Shown piece after piece: positions 15,410 to 25,687 of a DNA stretch of 38,846 bases. The position numbers were made by a program, and so were the translations under genes. Below the pieces are notes generated by a model. It was given only the letters and a program-made list of their open reading frames with translations, searched no databases and was not told the DNA's origin. This stretch comes from Paenibacillus forsythiae T98 (GTDB lineage Bacteria; Bacillota; Bacilli; Paenibacillales; Paenibacillaceae). The DNA lies in NCBI RefSeq assembly GCF_000520735.1, contig NZ_ASSC01000369.1, forward strand, positions 1 through 38,846. The letters run 5' to 3'. Position 1 is the first letter of the stretch, and every line of letters starts with the position of its first letter.

Positions 15410-16228
15410 TTATTTGATTGCCTTAATCACGGCTGACACAACGTAATTTTCAATGTTGGAGCCAGGAACCCAGTCTTTAATAAAAGCTTTGGATTCATCT
15501 TTTGGTTCGATGGAAATATCGGTAAATCCGCTTTGCTTAAGCATGGATTCCAGCGCGCTTATCGATGAAGCGCCGGAAATACAGCCGGAGTACAATTGAT
15601 CGAGATCATCCTTGATTTCCGCAGGAAGCTCAGCAGTCGTTACAATGTCTGAAATAGCGAGTCGGCCCCCTGGTTGAAGAACACGAAACGCTTCATGGAA
15701 TACCTGCTGCTTGTCAGGGGACAGATTAATCACACAGTTGGAAATAATCACATTTACCGTATTGTCAGCCACGGGCAAATGTTCAATTTCACCCAAACGG
15801 AAATCGGTATTCGTAAAATGGCCCCGAGCGGCGTTCTCCCGAGCACGGCTGACCATTTCCGGTGTCATATCCACCCCGATGACATGACCGGTTTCGCCGA
15901 CCTGACGAGAGGCCAGGAAGCAATCGAATCCGCCGCCGCTGCCCAAGTCGAGAACCGTTTCGCCTGCTTGGAGCTCGGCAATAGCTTGCGGGTTGCCGCA
16001 CCCCAGGCCAAGATTAGCGCCTTCGGGCACTGCAGCTAATTCATCCGTGGAGTAACCGAGCTTTTGGGAAATGGCATTAAAGTCAAGAGGGGTATCACAG
16101 CAACTCGCTGAGCTGTTGGAACTTTCTGCGGAACAGCATGAAGAACTCGAACCATTCGTTCGTACAGCGATTTGTTTATACCGGGTTCTAACGTTTTGGC
16201 GGATGTGGTCATTCGTAAGTTTGGTCAT
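15410..16228 (-). CDS. arsM: Arsenite S-adenosylmethionine methyltransferase
   Basis: A 272-residue arsenite methyltransferase that converts As(III) to methylated and volatile species. The SAM-binding motif is VLDLGSGGGFDCF (about 92-104). The conserved arsenic-binding cysteines are present: C77 in GLGCGNP, C165 in SNCVINL and C216 in SGCISGA. Cys pairs at 31-32 and 43-44 lie in a Ser-rich N-terminal segment typical of this family. ATG 16228 has AAAGGAGTG upstream. It heads the arsM-arsN1 operon, downstream of a Cys-rich MarR gene on the same strand. Confidence 0.95.
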   Translation of the reverse strand: MTKLTNDHIRQNVRTRYKQIAVRTNGSSSSCCSAESSNSSASCCDTPLDFNAISQKLGYSTDELAAVPEGANLGLGCGNPQAIAELQAGETVLDLGSGGGFDCFLASRQVGETGHVIGVDMTPEMVSRARENAARGHFTNTDFRLGEIEHLPVADNTVNVIISNCVINLSPDKQQVFHEAFRVLQPGGRLAISDIVTTAELPAEIKDDLDQLYSGCISGASSISALESMLKQSGFTDISIEPKDESKAFIKDWVPGSNIENYVVSAVIKAIK

Positions 16229-16364
16229 TGGATAACACTCCTTTAGAATTTTAGTTTCAGAACATAAATCGAAGGTTTCTGCCTCCTTAAAGAATGTTTA
16301 TCCTTAAATCTTAGTGAAGATTAATAACTAAAACTTGCAATTTACAACTATAGGTTAAGAGGAA

Positions 16365-16814
16365 TCACCCGGTTACAGGTGCGCAGCATCTGCTTGATTT
16401 CCCCATAGCCTCATTAAAAAGCTTTACTGAGCGTAGTACGGTTTCTTTCTCAAACTCCGTCATGTACGAGAAGACTTCGTCCAGATAATCGTTCATTTGT
16501 TGATCAATCATGCCGGCGATCATATTGCCTTCCGCTGTCAGGGAGAGGGTATATACCCTCCGATCATTAGGATCGGGCGTTTTCTTGACCAAATTCATCT
16601 GGATCAGCGATTGTACTTGTCGGCTAAAGGTCGTTACTTCCGTTCCCAGCGCCTCTGCAACCTCTTGCATGGATGGCTTGTGCCGGCGGTCAATTTCATA
16701 AAGCAAGTGGCTTTGGGCCAAAGAGATATCGCAGCCGCCAACTGAGCAGCAATATTTATTGAGGAGTCCAAAGCGGCGGGTCATGATTTGAAATAGCTCT
16801 CGCGGATTTTCCAT
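16365..16814 (-). CDS. MarR-family regulator with vicinal cysteines, probable arsenic sensor
   Basis: A 149-residue MarR protein with a winged helix (SMQEVAEALGTEVTTFSRQV, wing DPNDRRVY). It carries a CC pair plus a third Cys near the N-terminus (C22, C23, C28 in YCCSVGGC) and a CC pair at the C-terminus (C143, C144 in SRCCAP). Soft-metal sensing by such thiols is plausible because arsM and arsN1 follow it on the same strand. The start is supported by GAGGTGAG. It probably represses its own promoter and that of arsM. As(III) binding is inferred from Cys placement and context, not from a known family rule. Confidence 0.85.
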   Translation of the reverse strand: MENPRELFQIMTRRFGLLNKYCCSVGGCDISLAQSHLLYEIDRRHKPSMQEVAEALGTEVTTFSRQVQSLIQMNLVKKTPDPNDRRVYTLSLTAEGNMIAGMIDQQMNDYLDEVFSYMTEFEKETVLRSVKLFNEAMGKSSRCCAPVTG

Positions 16815-16834
16815 TTTGTCTCACCTCGTGATTT

Positions 16835-16864
16835 AGTTATAACTCATTAATTTGCAATATGCAA
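16835..16864. promoter_or_regulatory. Palindromic sites before the marR gene
   Basis: AGTTATAACT (16835-16844) is a perfect palindrome. TTGCA and TGCAA at 16852-16864 form a second inverted repeat with a 3-base spacer. A related TTGCAATTTACAA lies upstream of arsM near 16336. These are candidate MarR operators. Confidence 0.4.
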
Positions 16865-16960
16865 GTATAAAATTCATTTTTTCCTGCTAATTATTGTATG
16901 ATACTATAGTTGGCAAATGAAATTATACGAGTAATCTAATAATTGAGGTGTGAGGTTAAC

Positions 16961-17689
16961 ATGAATTTTTTAGGCAAAACGATTTTGGTAACTGGCTCTG
17001 CTTCAGGCATAGGAAGGAGCTGTGCAGAGTTATTATTGGAACATGGGGCTTCTGTTGTGGGGTTAGATGTTAATCAGAGTTCATTAACGAATGAACATTA
17101 TAGACACTATACTATCGACATTAGATATGAACCTAAAGTGACCGATGCGTTAGATGAAATTGAAGCGTTGTACGGGAAGATTGACGGACTGGCAAACTGT
17201 GCAGGCGTTTATGCAAGTTCAAAACCATTTTATGAGCTGGACATTGATGAATGGAATAAAGTGATCTCTACAAATCTAACCGGACTATTCATACTTACCA
17301 AACATGCGGCCAAAAAAATGATCAAAAACAATATGGGTACAATTGTTAACGTTAGTTGTATAAGATCTAGAATTTTTAGACCGGATATGGCTGACTATGC
17401 CGCCTCCAAGGGTGGGGTAGTCGCATTGACTTCCGCAATGGCATTGGATTTACAGCAATTCAACATAAGAGTGAACTCTGTTGCGCCCGGATTTACATAC
17501 ACTGGAATGACCGCGAAATCATTTGATAATCCGGAAGTAAGGGACTTTTCGGAAAAGATTATACCCGCTGGTAAAATCGCATTATCAGTGGATATTGCGA
17601 AGGTCATTTTATTTTTATTATCGGAGATGGCAAATTATATAAACGGCGAAACTATATTTGTTGACGGCGGCTTTAAAATATCCAAATGA
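16961..17689 (+). CDS. Short-chain dehydrogenase/reductase
   Basis: A 242-residue classical SDR with TGSASGIG cofactor motif, an acidic beta-2 end (GLDVN) that favours NAD(H), ANCAG in place of NNAG, and YAASK active-site Tyr and Lys. The C-terminal FVDGGF is the FabG-type signature. ATG 16961 is preceded by GAGGTGTGAGG. It lies between the divergent marR and the arsR operon; nothing in it points to arsenic chemistry, so it may simply be carried along. Confidence 0.86.
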   Translation: MNFLGKTILVTGSASGIGRSCAELLLEHGASVVGLDVNQSSLTNEHYRHYTIDIRYEPKVTDALDEIEALYGKIDGLANCAGVYASSKPFYELDIDEWNKVISTNLTGLFILTKHAAKKMIKNNMGTIVNVSCIRSRIFRPDMADYAASKGGVVALTSAMALDLQQFNIRVNSVAPGFTYTGMTAKSFDNPEVRDFSEKIIPAGKIALSVDIAKVILFLLSEMANYINGETIFVDGGFKISK

Positions 17690-17757
17690 CGAGCTGTAGA
17701 CAGCATTAATCATAAAACATCTAAATAAGGTTCGGAGATGAAACTCTATATCAGCCA

Positions 17758-17786
17758 TTGCTTATATAAGCACATAGTTATATAAT
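17758..17786 (+). promoter_or_regulatory. Promoter and likely ArsR site of the ars operon
   Basis: TTGCTT (17758-17763) and TATAAT (17781-17786) are separated by exactly 17 bases. The spacer and -10 region contain an imperfect inverted repeat (TATATAAG with GTTATATA), where an ArsR dimer could bind. Confidence 0.65.
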
Positions 17787-17808
17787 GATTGACGAAAGGA
17801 GGCGGAAC

Positions 17809-18153
17809 ATGAGCTTTGAGATGGGTGATTTAGACGAAGTATCACAGACGTTGAAGCTTTTGGGAGACAAGACAAGGCTAACGATCATGAAGCTACTGGA
17901 GAAGCGGGAATGCTGTGTATGTGAGCTCGTTGAAATCTTTAAAACAAGTCAGCCGTCGGTCAGCCAGCATTTACGAAAGCTAAAGGATGCCGGTCTTGTT
18001 AAGGAAAACCGGAAAGGCCATTGGATTTTTTATTCGGTCAACCCAGACAGTTCTCAGCATGAATTAATTCAAAAATTGATTGCCTTCGTTCCTTCACAAG
18101 ATCATGAGCTGGAAGAGCTGGATAAGAAAGGACTAAGAATTTCATGTAATTAA
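17809..18153 (+). CDS. arsR: ArsR/SmtB arsenic-responsive repressor
   Basis: A 114-residue winged-helix repressor. The As(III) site of the classical type is on helix alpha-3: C35, C36 and C38 in ECCVCEL, followed by the recognition helix QPSVSQHLRKLKDAGLV. It dissociates from the operator when As(III) binds. ATG 17809 has AAAGGAGGCGG 4-5 bases upstream; the ATG at 17785 lies inside the -10 box and cannot be the start. Its stop is followed immediately by arsB, so it autoregulates the whole ars operon. Confidence 0.94.
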   Translation: MSFEMGDLDEVSQTLKLLGDKTRLTIMKLLEKRECCVCELVEIFKTSQPSVSQHLRKLKDAGLVKENRKGHWIFYSVNPDSSQHELIQKLIAFVPSQDHELEELDKKGLRISCN

Positions 18154-18168
18154 ATGGAGGTCAGCGGA

Positions 18169-19464
18169 TTGGTTTCGGTACTATTGGCGAGTTTCATTTT
18201 TGTACTTACGTTAATCTTTGTCATTTGGCAGCCCCGGAATTTGTCGATTGGATGGTCGGCCTGCGGCGGGGCCGTATTGGCGCTGCTTGCAGACGTGGTG
18301 AGCTTTAATGATGTGCTTGATGTTACCCTGATTGTATGGAACGCTACGTTAGCGTTTATTGCGATCATTCTCATTTCTCTAATTCTCGACAGAATTGGCT
18401 TTTTCGAATGGGCTGCCCTACATATGGCCAGAGCCGCCCGGGGAAATGGAACTCGGATGTTCATCTACGTCACCATGCTTGGCGCGGTTGTGGCTGCCTT
18501 TTTTGCCAATGACGGTGCGGCTCTTATCCTGACTCCGATTGTGCTGGCTATGGTCCGTGCACTGAATTTTGATGAAAAAAAGGTGTTTCCGTTCATCATC
18601 GCCAGCGGATTTATTGCAGATACGACTTCATTGCCGCTCGTCGTCAGTAATCTGGTTAATATCGTCTCCGCAGACTTTTTTGGAATCACCTTTATGGAAT
18701 ACGCAGGACATATGATTATCCCTACGTTGTTTTCGCTTGTTGCCAGTATTCTGGTGCTGTTCATTTACTTCCGTAGAAGTATCCCGAGGCAATTTGACAG
18801 CTCTCAGTTAAAAAATCCTGAAGAGGCTATCAAAGACAAGAGGATGTTCAAGTTATCCTGGCTTGTCCTTGCGGTTCTTCTGATCGGGTACTTCGTCAGT
18901 GAATTCCTGAACATTCCGGTTTCCGTGGTAGCCGGGATCATTGCGATCTTTTTCTTGCTTATGGCAAGAAGGAGTCCTTTCGTACCCACAATGGAAGTGG
19001 TGAAGGGAGCTCCATGGGCGATTGTATTCTTCTCCATTGGGATGTATGTTGTGGTGTACGGACTTCGAAATGCGGGTCTCACGGATGTCCTGGCCGATGT
19101 GATTCAAGGAGCTGCCGATCAAGGTCTGTTCGTCGCGACGATAGGAATGGGCTTTATTGCAGCGATCATTTCATCGATCATGAATAATATGCCTACGGTC
19201 ATGATTGATGCCCTTGCTATTGATGCGACACACACGACAGGAATCATTAAGGATGCTTTAGTTTACGCTAACGTCATTGGTTCGGATTTAGGTCCGAAGA
19301 TCACACCGATTGGTTCGCTCGCTACCTTACTCTGGTTGCATGTACTTTCGACCAAAGGTGTGAAGATATCCTGGGGGACCTACTTTAAAACAGGGATCAT
19401 CTTGACGATTCCAACCCTGTTCATCACCCTTTTGGGACTCTATATCTGGTTGACCATTCTTTAA
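18169..19464 (+). CDS. arsB: Arsenite efflux transporter ArsB
   Basis: An ArsB of about 431 residues from the ion transporter superfamily, with about 12 hydrophobic helices and family segments [14 protein letters not shown]-like near the N-terminus, [13 protein letters not shown] and NNMPTVM. It extrudes As(III)/Sb(III), alone or energised by ArsA. I choose TTG 18169 because GGAGGT lies 7 bases upstream; ATG 18154 directly abuts the arsR stop without a ribosome binding site but could be used by coupling. With arsD and arsA downstream this is an ATP-driven pump set. Confidence 0.93.
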   Translation: MVSVLLASFIFVLTLIFVIWQPRNLSIGWSACGGAVLALLADVVSFNDVLDVTLIVWNATLAFIAIILISLILDRIGFFEWAALHMARAARGNGTRMFIYVTMLGAVVAAFFANDGAALILTPIVLAMVRALNFDEKKVFPFIIASGFIADTTSLPLVVSNLVNIVSADFFGITFMEYAGHMIIPTLFSLVASILVLFIYFRRSIPRQFDSSQLKNPEEAIKDKRMFKLSWLVLAVLLIGYFVSEFLNIPVSVVAGIIAIFFLLMARRSPFVPTMEVVKGAPWAIVFFSIGMYVVVYGLRNAGLTDVLADVIQGAADQGLFVATIGMGFIAAIISSIMNNMPTVMIDALAIDATHTTGIIKDALVYANVIGSDLGPKITPIGSLATLLWLHVLSTKGVKISWGTYFKTGIILTIPTLFITLLGLYIWLTIL

Positions 19465-19485
19465 TTTAAGGGGGACAATTACTCA

Positions 19486-19905
19486 ATGGATAAAAAAACG
19501 ATTTACTTTTTGTGTACAGGAAACTCCTGCCGGAGCCAGATGGCGGAAGGCTGGGCGAAGAAATATCTGAGCGACGGCTGGAATATTTACAGCGCCGGTA
19601 TTGAAGCCCATGGTCTAAATCCCAAAGCTGTACAAGCCATGAGCGAAGCGGGCATTGATATTTCGGGACAAACCTCCGATATTATTGATCCGGAGCTGCT
19701 GAATAACGCTGATCTGGTGGTCACGCTATGCGGGGATGCAGCAGATAAATGCCCGATTACGCCCCCAAAGGTGAAGCGTGAACACTGGGGATTTGATGAC
19801 CCGGCCAAAGCGCAGGGTACAGAAGAAGAGAAATGGGCGGTGTTTCAGCGGGTCCGTGATCAGGTCGGAGCACGCATTAAACAATTTGCCGAAACCGGCG
19901 AATAA
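19486..19905 (+). CDS. arsC: Arsenate reductase, thioredoxin-coupled
   Basis: A 139-residue low-molecular-weight-phosphatase-fold reductase that converts arsenate to arsenite. The P-loop CTGNSCRS holds C10 and C15, and the redox relay C82 and C89 is in LCGDAADKC; numbering equals the Staphylococcus/Bacillus thioredoxin-type enzymes. Ribosome binding site AAGGGGGAC. It feeds arsenite to ArsB-ArsA and ArsM. A terminator-like hairpin separates it from arsD. Confidence 0.96.
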   Translation: MDKKTIYFLCTGNSCRSQMAEGWAKKYLSDGWNIYSAGIEAHGLNPKAVQAMSEAGIDISGQTSDIIDPELLNNADLVVTLCGDAADKCPITPPKVKREHWGFDDPAKAQGTEEEKWAVFQRVRDQVGARIKQFAETGE

Positions 19906-19916
19906 TGAATCGGCCG

Positions 19917-19941
19917 GCCGGGAGAGAAATCCCGGCTTTTT
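19917..19941 (+). terminator. Intra-operon terminator/attenuator between arsC and arsD
   Basis: GCCGGGA and TCCCGGC form a perfect 7-bp stem with a 6-base loop and five T residues. Readthrough would set a lower level of arsD-arsA transcript than of arsR-arsB-arsC. Confidence 0.75.
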
Positions 19942-19963
19942 CAAAGAAGGGAGAATTCGGTGT

Positions 19964-20326
19964 ATGAGATCCATAGAGATTTATGATCCGGCCATGTGCT
20001 GCTCCACTGGAGTATGCGGCCCTGTTGTTGACCCGGAATTGATCCGCATCTCAGCGGTGGTCCATAATTTGAAGAAGAAAGAATTTAACGTGTCCAGGTA
20101 TAATTTGACCAGTGAGCCGGATGCTTTTGTAGCCAATACCGTAATAAAGCAATTGCTTGCTGACGAAGGACCAGATGTATTGCCAGTTATTCTGTTAGAT
20201 GGACAAATGGTTAAGAAGCAAAGCTATCCTTCGAATGAAGAACTGGAAGAATGGACAGGAATTCCGGCATCTGAGCTTACACAGAAACCCAAGGTGCGTA
20301 TCGAGCTGAAATTGAAATCAAAATAA
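19964..20326 (+). CDS. arsD: Arsenic metallochaperone ArsD
   Basis: A 120-residue chaperone that hands As(III) to ArsA. The N-terminal MCCSTGVCG gives C12, C13 and C18, exactly the conserved ArsD triad. The rest follows the thioredoxin-like ArsD fold (LPVILLDGQMVKKQSYPS). The C-terminal Cys pairs of plasmid R773 ArsD are absent, as in many chromosomal forms. ATG 19964 is preceded by AAGGGAG; the longer open frame from 19778 overlaps arsC and is a shadow. Confidence 0.93.
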   Translation: MRSIEIYDPAMCCSTGVCGPVVDPELIRISAVVHNLKKKEFNVSRYNLTSEPDAFVANTVIKQLLADEGPDVLPVILLDGQMVKKQSYPSNEELEEWTGIPASELTQKPKVRIELKLKSK

Positions 20327-20343
20327 GGGAAGGAAGGATCGAC

Positions 20344-22113
20344 ATGTCCACCCGGTTTGATCCATTAGCCATCCTGCGTACTCCATATTCATTTTTCACA
20401 GGCAAAGGAGGGGTAGGTAAAACTTCATCAGCCTGTGCAGCGGCGGTAGCGCTGGCCGACTCAGGTAAAAGGGTTCTGCTCGTAAGCACCGATCCCGCAT
20501 CCAATTTGCAGGATGTTTTCGGGATGGAATTGTCCAATCAACCGGCCCCGATTGAAAGTGTTCCTAACCTTTTTGCCGCGAATTTAGATCCGGAGACAGC
20601 TGCGGAAGAGTATAAGGCGAAGGCGGTCGCTCCCTACCGGGGTGTCCTGCCCGATTCGGTGATCTCCACGATGGAAGAACAGTTGTCGGGCGCATGCACG
20701 GTAGAAATCGCCGCTTTTGATGAGTTTACAACACTCCTGACCAATGAACAGTTGAAATCTCAATTTGATCATATCCTGTTTGATACGGCACCCACAGGTC
20801 ACACGCTGCGCCTCCTTCAGCTGCCAGCCGCTTGGAACGGATTTCTGGAAGGAAGCACTCACGGGGCTTCCTGTCTGGGCCCGCTGGCCGGACTGGAGCG
20901 CAAGAAAGAGGTCTACGAGCAGGCTGTACGGACGTTATCAGATCAACTTGAAACGACTTTGGTGCTAGTAACACGCCCAGATCGGACGCCTCTGCTGGAA
21001 GCGGCGAGGGCCGCAGAGGAACTCCGAGAGATCGGCGTCACCCGTCAAATAATGATCGTTAACGGTCTGCTTCAAAAGCCGGTGTCCAAGGATTCGATTT
21101 CGTCTGGGCTGTATGAGCGACAGCAGACCGCTTTACGCGAGATGCCTGATGCACTCTTGAATCTGCCTGTATTCCATATTCCGCTGGTCGCGTTCAATAT
21201 CCTTGGAGTCCCCAGTATGCGGCAGCTCTTTAAACCGGCTGAGTCTGTATCTCTTAAAGCTGCATCCGAAGAAGCGCCGCCACACTTGCCGTCTCTGTCT
21301 ACCCTGATCGACGATGTCGAGCAAGCCGGCATCCGCATTTTGTTCACGATGGGCAAAGGCGGGGTGGGCAAAACAACCGTCGCTTCAGCCCTGGCCGTCG
21401 GTTTGGCGGAACGCGGTCATAACGTACACCTCAGCACAACGGATCCCGCCGCCCACATCGAGGCCCTGTTCGGCGCGGATGCCGGATTGGTCTCCCTGAG
21501 CAGAATTGACCCTAAGGCTGAGGTTGATCAATATCGGCAAGAGGTCATCAGTCAGAATGCCGAACTGCTGGATGAAGAGGGCCTTGCTGTTCTTGAGGAG
21601 GACTTGCGGTCACCCTGTACGGAGGAAATCGCAGTATTCCGGGCTTTTGCTGAGCTTGTTGAACGCTCTAAAGACCAGATTGTAGTCATCGATACCGCAC
21701 CTACCGGCCATACGCTCCTCTTGCTGGATGCCAGCGAGGAATATCATAAAGAAGTCGCCCGGTCTGCTGGTGTGGTCCCGGATTCGATTCGAAAGCTTCT
21801 CCCGAGGCTCCGCAATGCCAAGGAAACAGCTGTGATTATCGTAACCTTGGCAGAAGCAACTCCTTTTTATGAAGCGTCCCGGCTGGAAGAAGACTTGAAG
21901 CGCGCCGAAATCTCCGTAAGATGGTGGACTATCAACCAGAGTTTGGCTGCCTCTGGAACCGAGGAACCTTTATTGAAAGGCAGAGCTATAGCGGAGGTTC
22001 AATGGATTCGGGAAATCAACAAAAGGTCGGGCGGCCAGACGGTGATTATTCCCTGGAGGCCGAAAGAGATCTGCGGAGTAGAGCAGTTGACGGAACTTGC
22101 ACACCTTCATTAA
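20344..22113 (+). CDS. arsA: Arsenite-stimulated ATPase ArsA (two-domain)
   Basis: A 589-residue tandem ATPase that drives ArsB. P-loops GKGGVGKT occur at about 20-27 (A1) and 337-344 (A2), each with a DTAPTGHTL signature. The three metalloid-binding cysteines are present: C118 (SGACTVE), C177 (GASCLGP) and C425 (RSPCTEE). A1 and A2 are joined by a linker around 305-325. Start ATG has GGAAGGA upstream. Length and motifs indicate a functional enzyme. Confidence 0.96.
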   Translation: MSTRFDPLAILRTPYSFFTGKGGVGKTSSACAAAVALADSGKRVLLVSTDPASNLQDVFGMELSNQPAPIESVPNLFAANLDPETAAEEYKAKAVAPYRGVLPDSVISTMEEQLSGACTVEIAAFDEFTTLLTNEQLKSQFDHILFDTAPTGHTLRLLQLPAAWNGFLEGSTHGASCLGPLAGLERKKEVYEQAVRTLSDQLETTLVLVTRPDRTPLLEAARAAEELREIGVTRQIMIVNGLLQKPVSKDSISSGLYERQQTALREMPDALLNLPVFHIPLVAFNILGVPSMRQLFKPAESVSLKAASEEAPPHLPSLSTLIDDVEQAGIRILFTMGKGGVGKTTVASALAVGLAERGHNVHLSTTDPAAHIEALFGADAGLVSLSRIDPKAEVDQYRQEVISQNAELLDEEGLAVLEEDLRSPCTEEIAVFRAFAELVERSKDQIVVIDTAPTGHTLLLLDASEEYHKEVARSAGVVPDSIRKLLPRLRNAKETAVIIVTLAEATPFYEASRLEEDLKRAEISVRWWTINQSLAASGTEEPLLKGRAIAEVQWIREINKRSGGQTVIIPWRPKEICGVEQLTELAHLH

Positions 22114-22134
22114 ATTAACAAAAGGGAGATTCCT

Positions 22135-22569
22135 ATGACTAAAACTTATCAAGCTTTGGTAGCAGACAAAATTTATTTTGGCGGAGCCCAAGAGGTCGAA
22201 CAAATGGTTACGGAGGAAGGCGTCGAGGTCGTAGTGGATCTGCGCGAAGAGGCGGAGGAATGTGCGTATCCAGTAGATACTGTTAAGTGGATTAAAGTGC
22301 CTTTGGGAGACCATGCAACAGAGCCGGAAGGAGAGCTCTTCCGCACGGCAATTCAGGAAGTGGTGAGCGCTTACCGAGCAGGAAAGAAAGTTGCCTTCCA
22401 CTGTGGCGGGGGAAAAGGACGCACGGGTACTGTTGCGGTCGGAACACTGCGTGAATTGGGGCTTGCCGATTCTTTAGAAGAAGCTCAAAGACAAGCAAAA
22501 GCCATACGGCCCATCATAGCGGTAAAGCCAAAGCAATGGGAAGCGTTAAGAGCGATCTATCCTAATTGA
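22135..22569 (+). CDS. Dual-specificity / protein tyrosine phosphatase-like protein
   Basis: A 144-residue protein with the cysteine phosphatase P-loop HCGGGKGRTGT (HCx5RT) at about residue 89 and an upstream VVVDLREEAEE segment carrying the general-acid region. It is the last gene of the ars operon, 21 bases after arsA, with GGGAGAT as ribosome binding site. PTP-fold enzymes can bind arsenate as a phosphate analogue, so a role in arsenate handling or stress signalling is possible but only inferred. The operon ends with the hairpin at 22676. Confidence 0.85.
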   Translation: MTKTYQALVADKIYFGGAQEVEQMVTEEGVEVVVDLREEAEECAYPVDTVKWIKVPLGDHATEPEGELFRTAIQEVVSAYRAGKKVAFHCGGGKGRTGTVAVGTLRELGLADSLEEAQRQAKAIRPIIAVKPKQWEALRAIYPN

Positions 22570-22932
22570 GCGTTTGGAAAATTAAATGGAAACACGATTT
22601 ATCAAAAGATTCACTCCTTAAAAGTTGATGTTAAGGGCCGTTATGACAAAGAAGACTATTCCTTGAGAATACTCTCAGGCTGTCGAGAAAGTCTCGACAG
22701 CCTGATCAGCTTTATTCTATTAATAACATGGATTGATAAACCCGCGTGCTACGCGGTTTTTCTCAGACATCTGCACAAAACCCGTATTTTGTACATATGT
22801 TTATAATGACAGATAGCCAATCTTAGTGGTAGAAACTATATATTGTTACACATTATATGATGTGTATTTTCGATCATCAAATAATAAGTTCTGGTCCCCC
22901 TTATAATTAGTATTAGAAAGACATCGCACTGA
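22570..22932. other. Intergenic region after the ars operon
   Basis: 363 bases without a credible gene. It contains the ars operon terminator at 22676-22704 and AT-rich sequence. The 3' end of the truncated SDR on the minus strand begins at 22933. Confidence 0.6.
22676..22704 (+). terminator. Strong hairpin ending the ars operon
   Basis: CAGGCTGTCGAGA and TCTCGACAGCCTG form a perfect 13-bp stem with loop AAG. The following T-tract is weak (CTTTATTC), so it may also act as an RNA-stabilising or bidirectional hairpin. Confidence 0.7.
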
Positions 22933-23151
22933 TCAGCAAACAGCAGCCTTAGAATAAATTATTCCTAGATTTCTTCTTTTGAACGAATTCGGCATTAATC
23001 CGGCATTATTGACGAGTACATCAATTTGCCCGAATTCTTTAAGTGCATAATTCGCGAGCTCTTCCATTTGGTCGGGTTCTTTTTCTGTAGCTTCCCCTAT
23101 TCCACTCGAGGCTCCTGTAATAATGACTACGTTTCCTTGAATATTAGACAT
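22933..23151 (-). pseudogene. SDR remnant with internal deletion
   Basis: The N-terminus ([19 protein letters not shown]) matches the intact SDR that starts at 24815, then jumps from GEAT directly to the DQMEELANYALKEFG segment and on to [11 protein letters not shown]. About 50 residues between beta-1 and beta-4 are missing and the catalytic half is lost. The ribosome binding region (AGGAAGGATGTTAGC) also matches that of the intact copy, showing a duplicated and then decayed gene. Confidence 0.75.
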
Positions 23152-23287
23152 ATGGCTAACATCCTTCCTATTGTGTTTGAGTATTTGAAACTTGCCTGAT
23201 AGTCTCTTTGACTGCGTTTTCCTAATGTATTGCGTTCAGCTTCTTTTCCTATTATGCAGTAAATGAATAAGTAACCGTCGGCTAACG

Positions 23288-23953
23288 CTAAAGCTGCATA
23301 CCTATTTTTTTGATTTCGCTGCTTTCTATAACTGGACTCGGATAACCGGTGCGCAACACTTGGATCATCGCTCTCCCTAATTGTTCCGATGTAATGATAC
23401 TGTTCGACCTTCTTAAAATTGAATAAAAGGGTCGGATGACATTATAAAAAAATTGATACAGCCTTGTTTTGGACCTCACATCATGCAAGGGTAGAATAAA
23501 TCCTGGTCGAAACATATATGCGGCCTTAAAAGGAAGTCGCATTAAATCATTTTCAGTTTTTCCTTTTACTCTCGCCCACATGTAACGTCCTTTTTCGGAA
23601 CTGTCTGTACCACTTCCTGAAACATAAAGAAAGGTCATTTGAGGATTAAGTCTTGCTAGTGACTCTCCAACAGACAGCGTAATACCATGCGTTATGCGTC
23701 GATATTCATCTTCACTCATACCCTGTGATGATACGCCGAGACAGAACAAGCAAGCATCGAATCCGATTAGTTCATGCTCGATTGATTGCAAATCAGCGAC
23801 ATCTTCAATTTCAATTGATCTTAATTTTTCTTGTTGCTGCTCCGGATGTTTACGGCCGACCGCAAGTATTTGTTGGACGTTATGATCCAATAATGCTTCT
23901 CTCAATACACTTTGACCAACCATTCCGGTTGCCCCAAACATAATGATCTTCAA
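23288..23953 (-). CDS. NAD(P)-binding epimerase-like protein (HTATIP2-like)
   Basis: A 221-residue atypical SDR with N-terminal FGATGMVGQS and segments FDACLFCLGVSS, FLYVSGSGTDS and YMFRPGFILP typical of HTATIP2/YwnB-type proteins. It starts with TTG 23953 after GGAGTG. The YxxxK pair is represented by YMWARVKGKTE. The function is unknown; related proteins act as redox-sensing reductases. It is the only intact gene between the two SDR copies. Confidence 0.78.
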   Translation of the reverse strand: MKIIMFGATGMVGQSVLREALLDHNVQQILAVGRKHPEQQQEKLRSIEIEDVADLQSIEHELIGFDACLFCLGVSSQGMSEDEYRRITHGITLSVGESLARLNPQMTFLYVSGSGTDSSEKGRYMWARVKGKTENDLMRLPFKAAYMFRPGFILPLHDVRSKTRLYQFFYNVIRPFYSILRRSNSIITSEQLGRAMIQVLRTGYPSPVIESSEIKKIGMQL

Positions 23954-24074
23954 TTAAATTCACTCCAATTGTAGAAACTTAAAAAGCCCCTTACGATGAG
24001 CAGAATAAGATTTAGATTCATCTTCTTTCAAAAAAGGCAAGCCAAGCGGCTTGCCTAGATCTCATAAAGGCACA

Positions 24075-25444
<1,370 letters not shown>

Positions 25445-25687
25445 CTGAATTCCTCCTGTTTTTGTTATTAATCATCCGTTCTTGCCTTTAGTTCTTCTGA
25501 CAGTCAATTTCGAATCAGCTCATGTTTCCAATTCTTCGGTATATCTTGCGTCAACAACTGCCATTGTTATGCGTTACTGAGACGGATGATCCAGTGACGT
25601 CCACCGGATACGTTTTATATTACCTGACTGCAAAGGGAACGTAACTGGCGCAACACGCCGATGTTCTATCAGGAGGCGCCAACCTTG

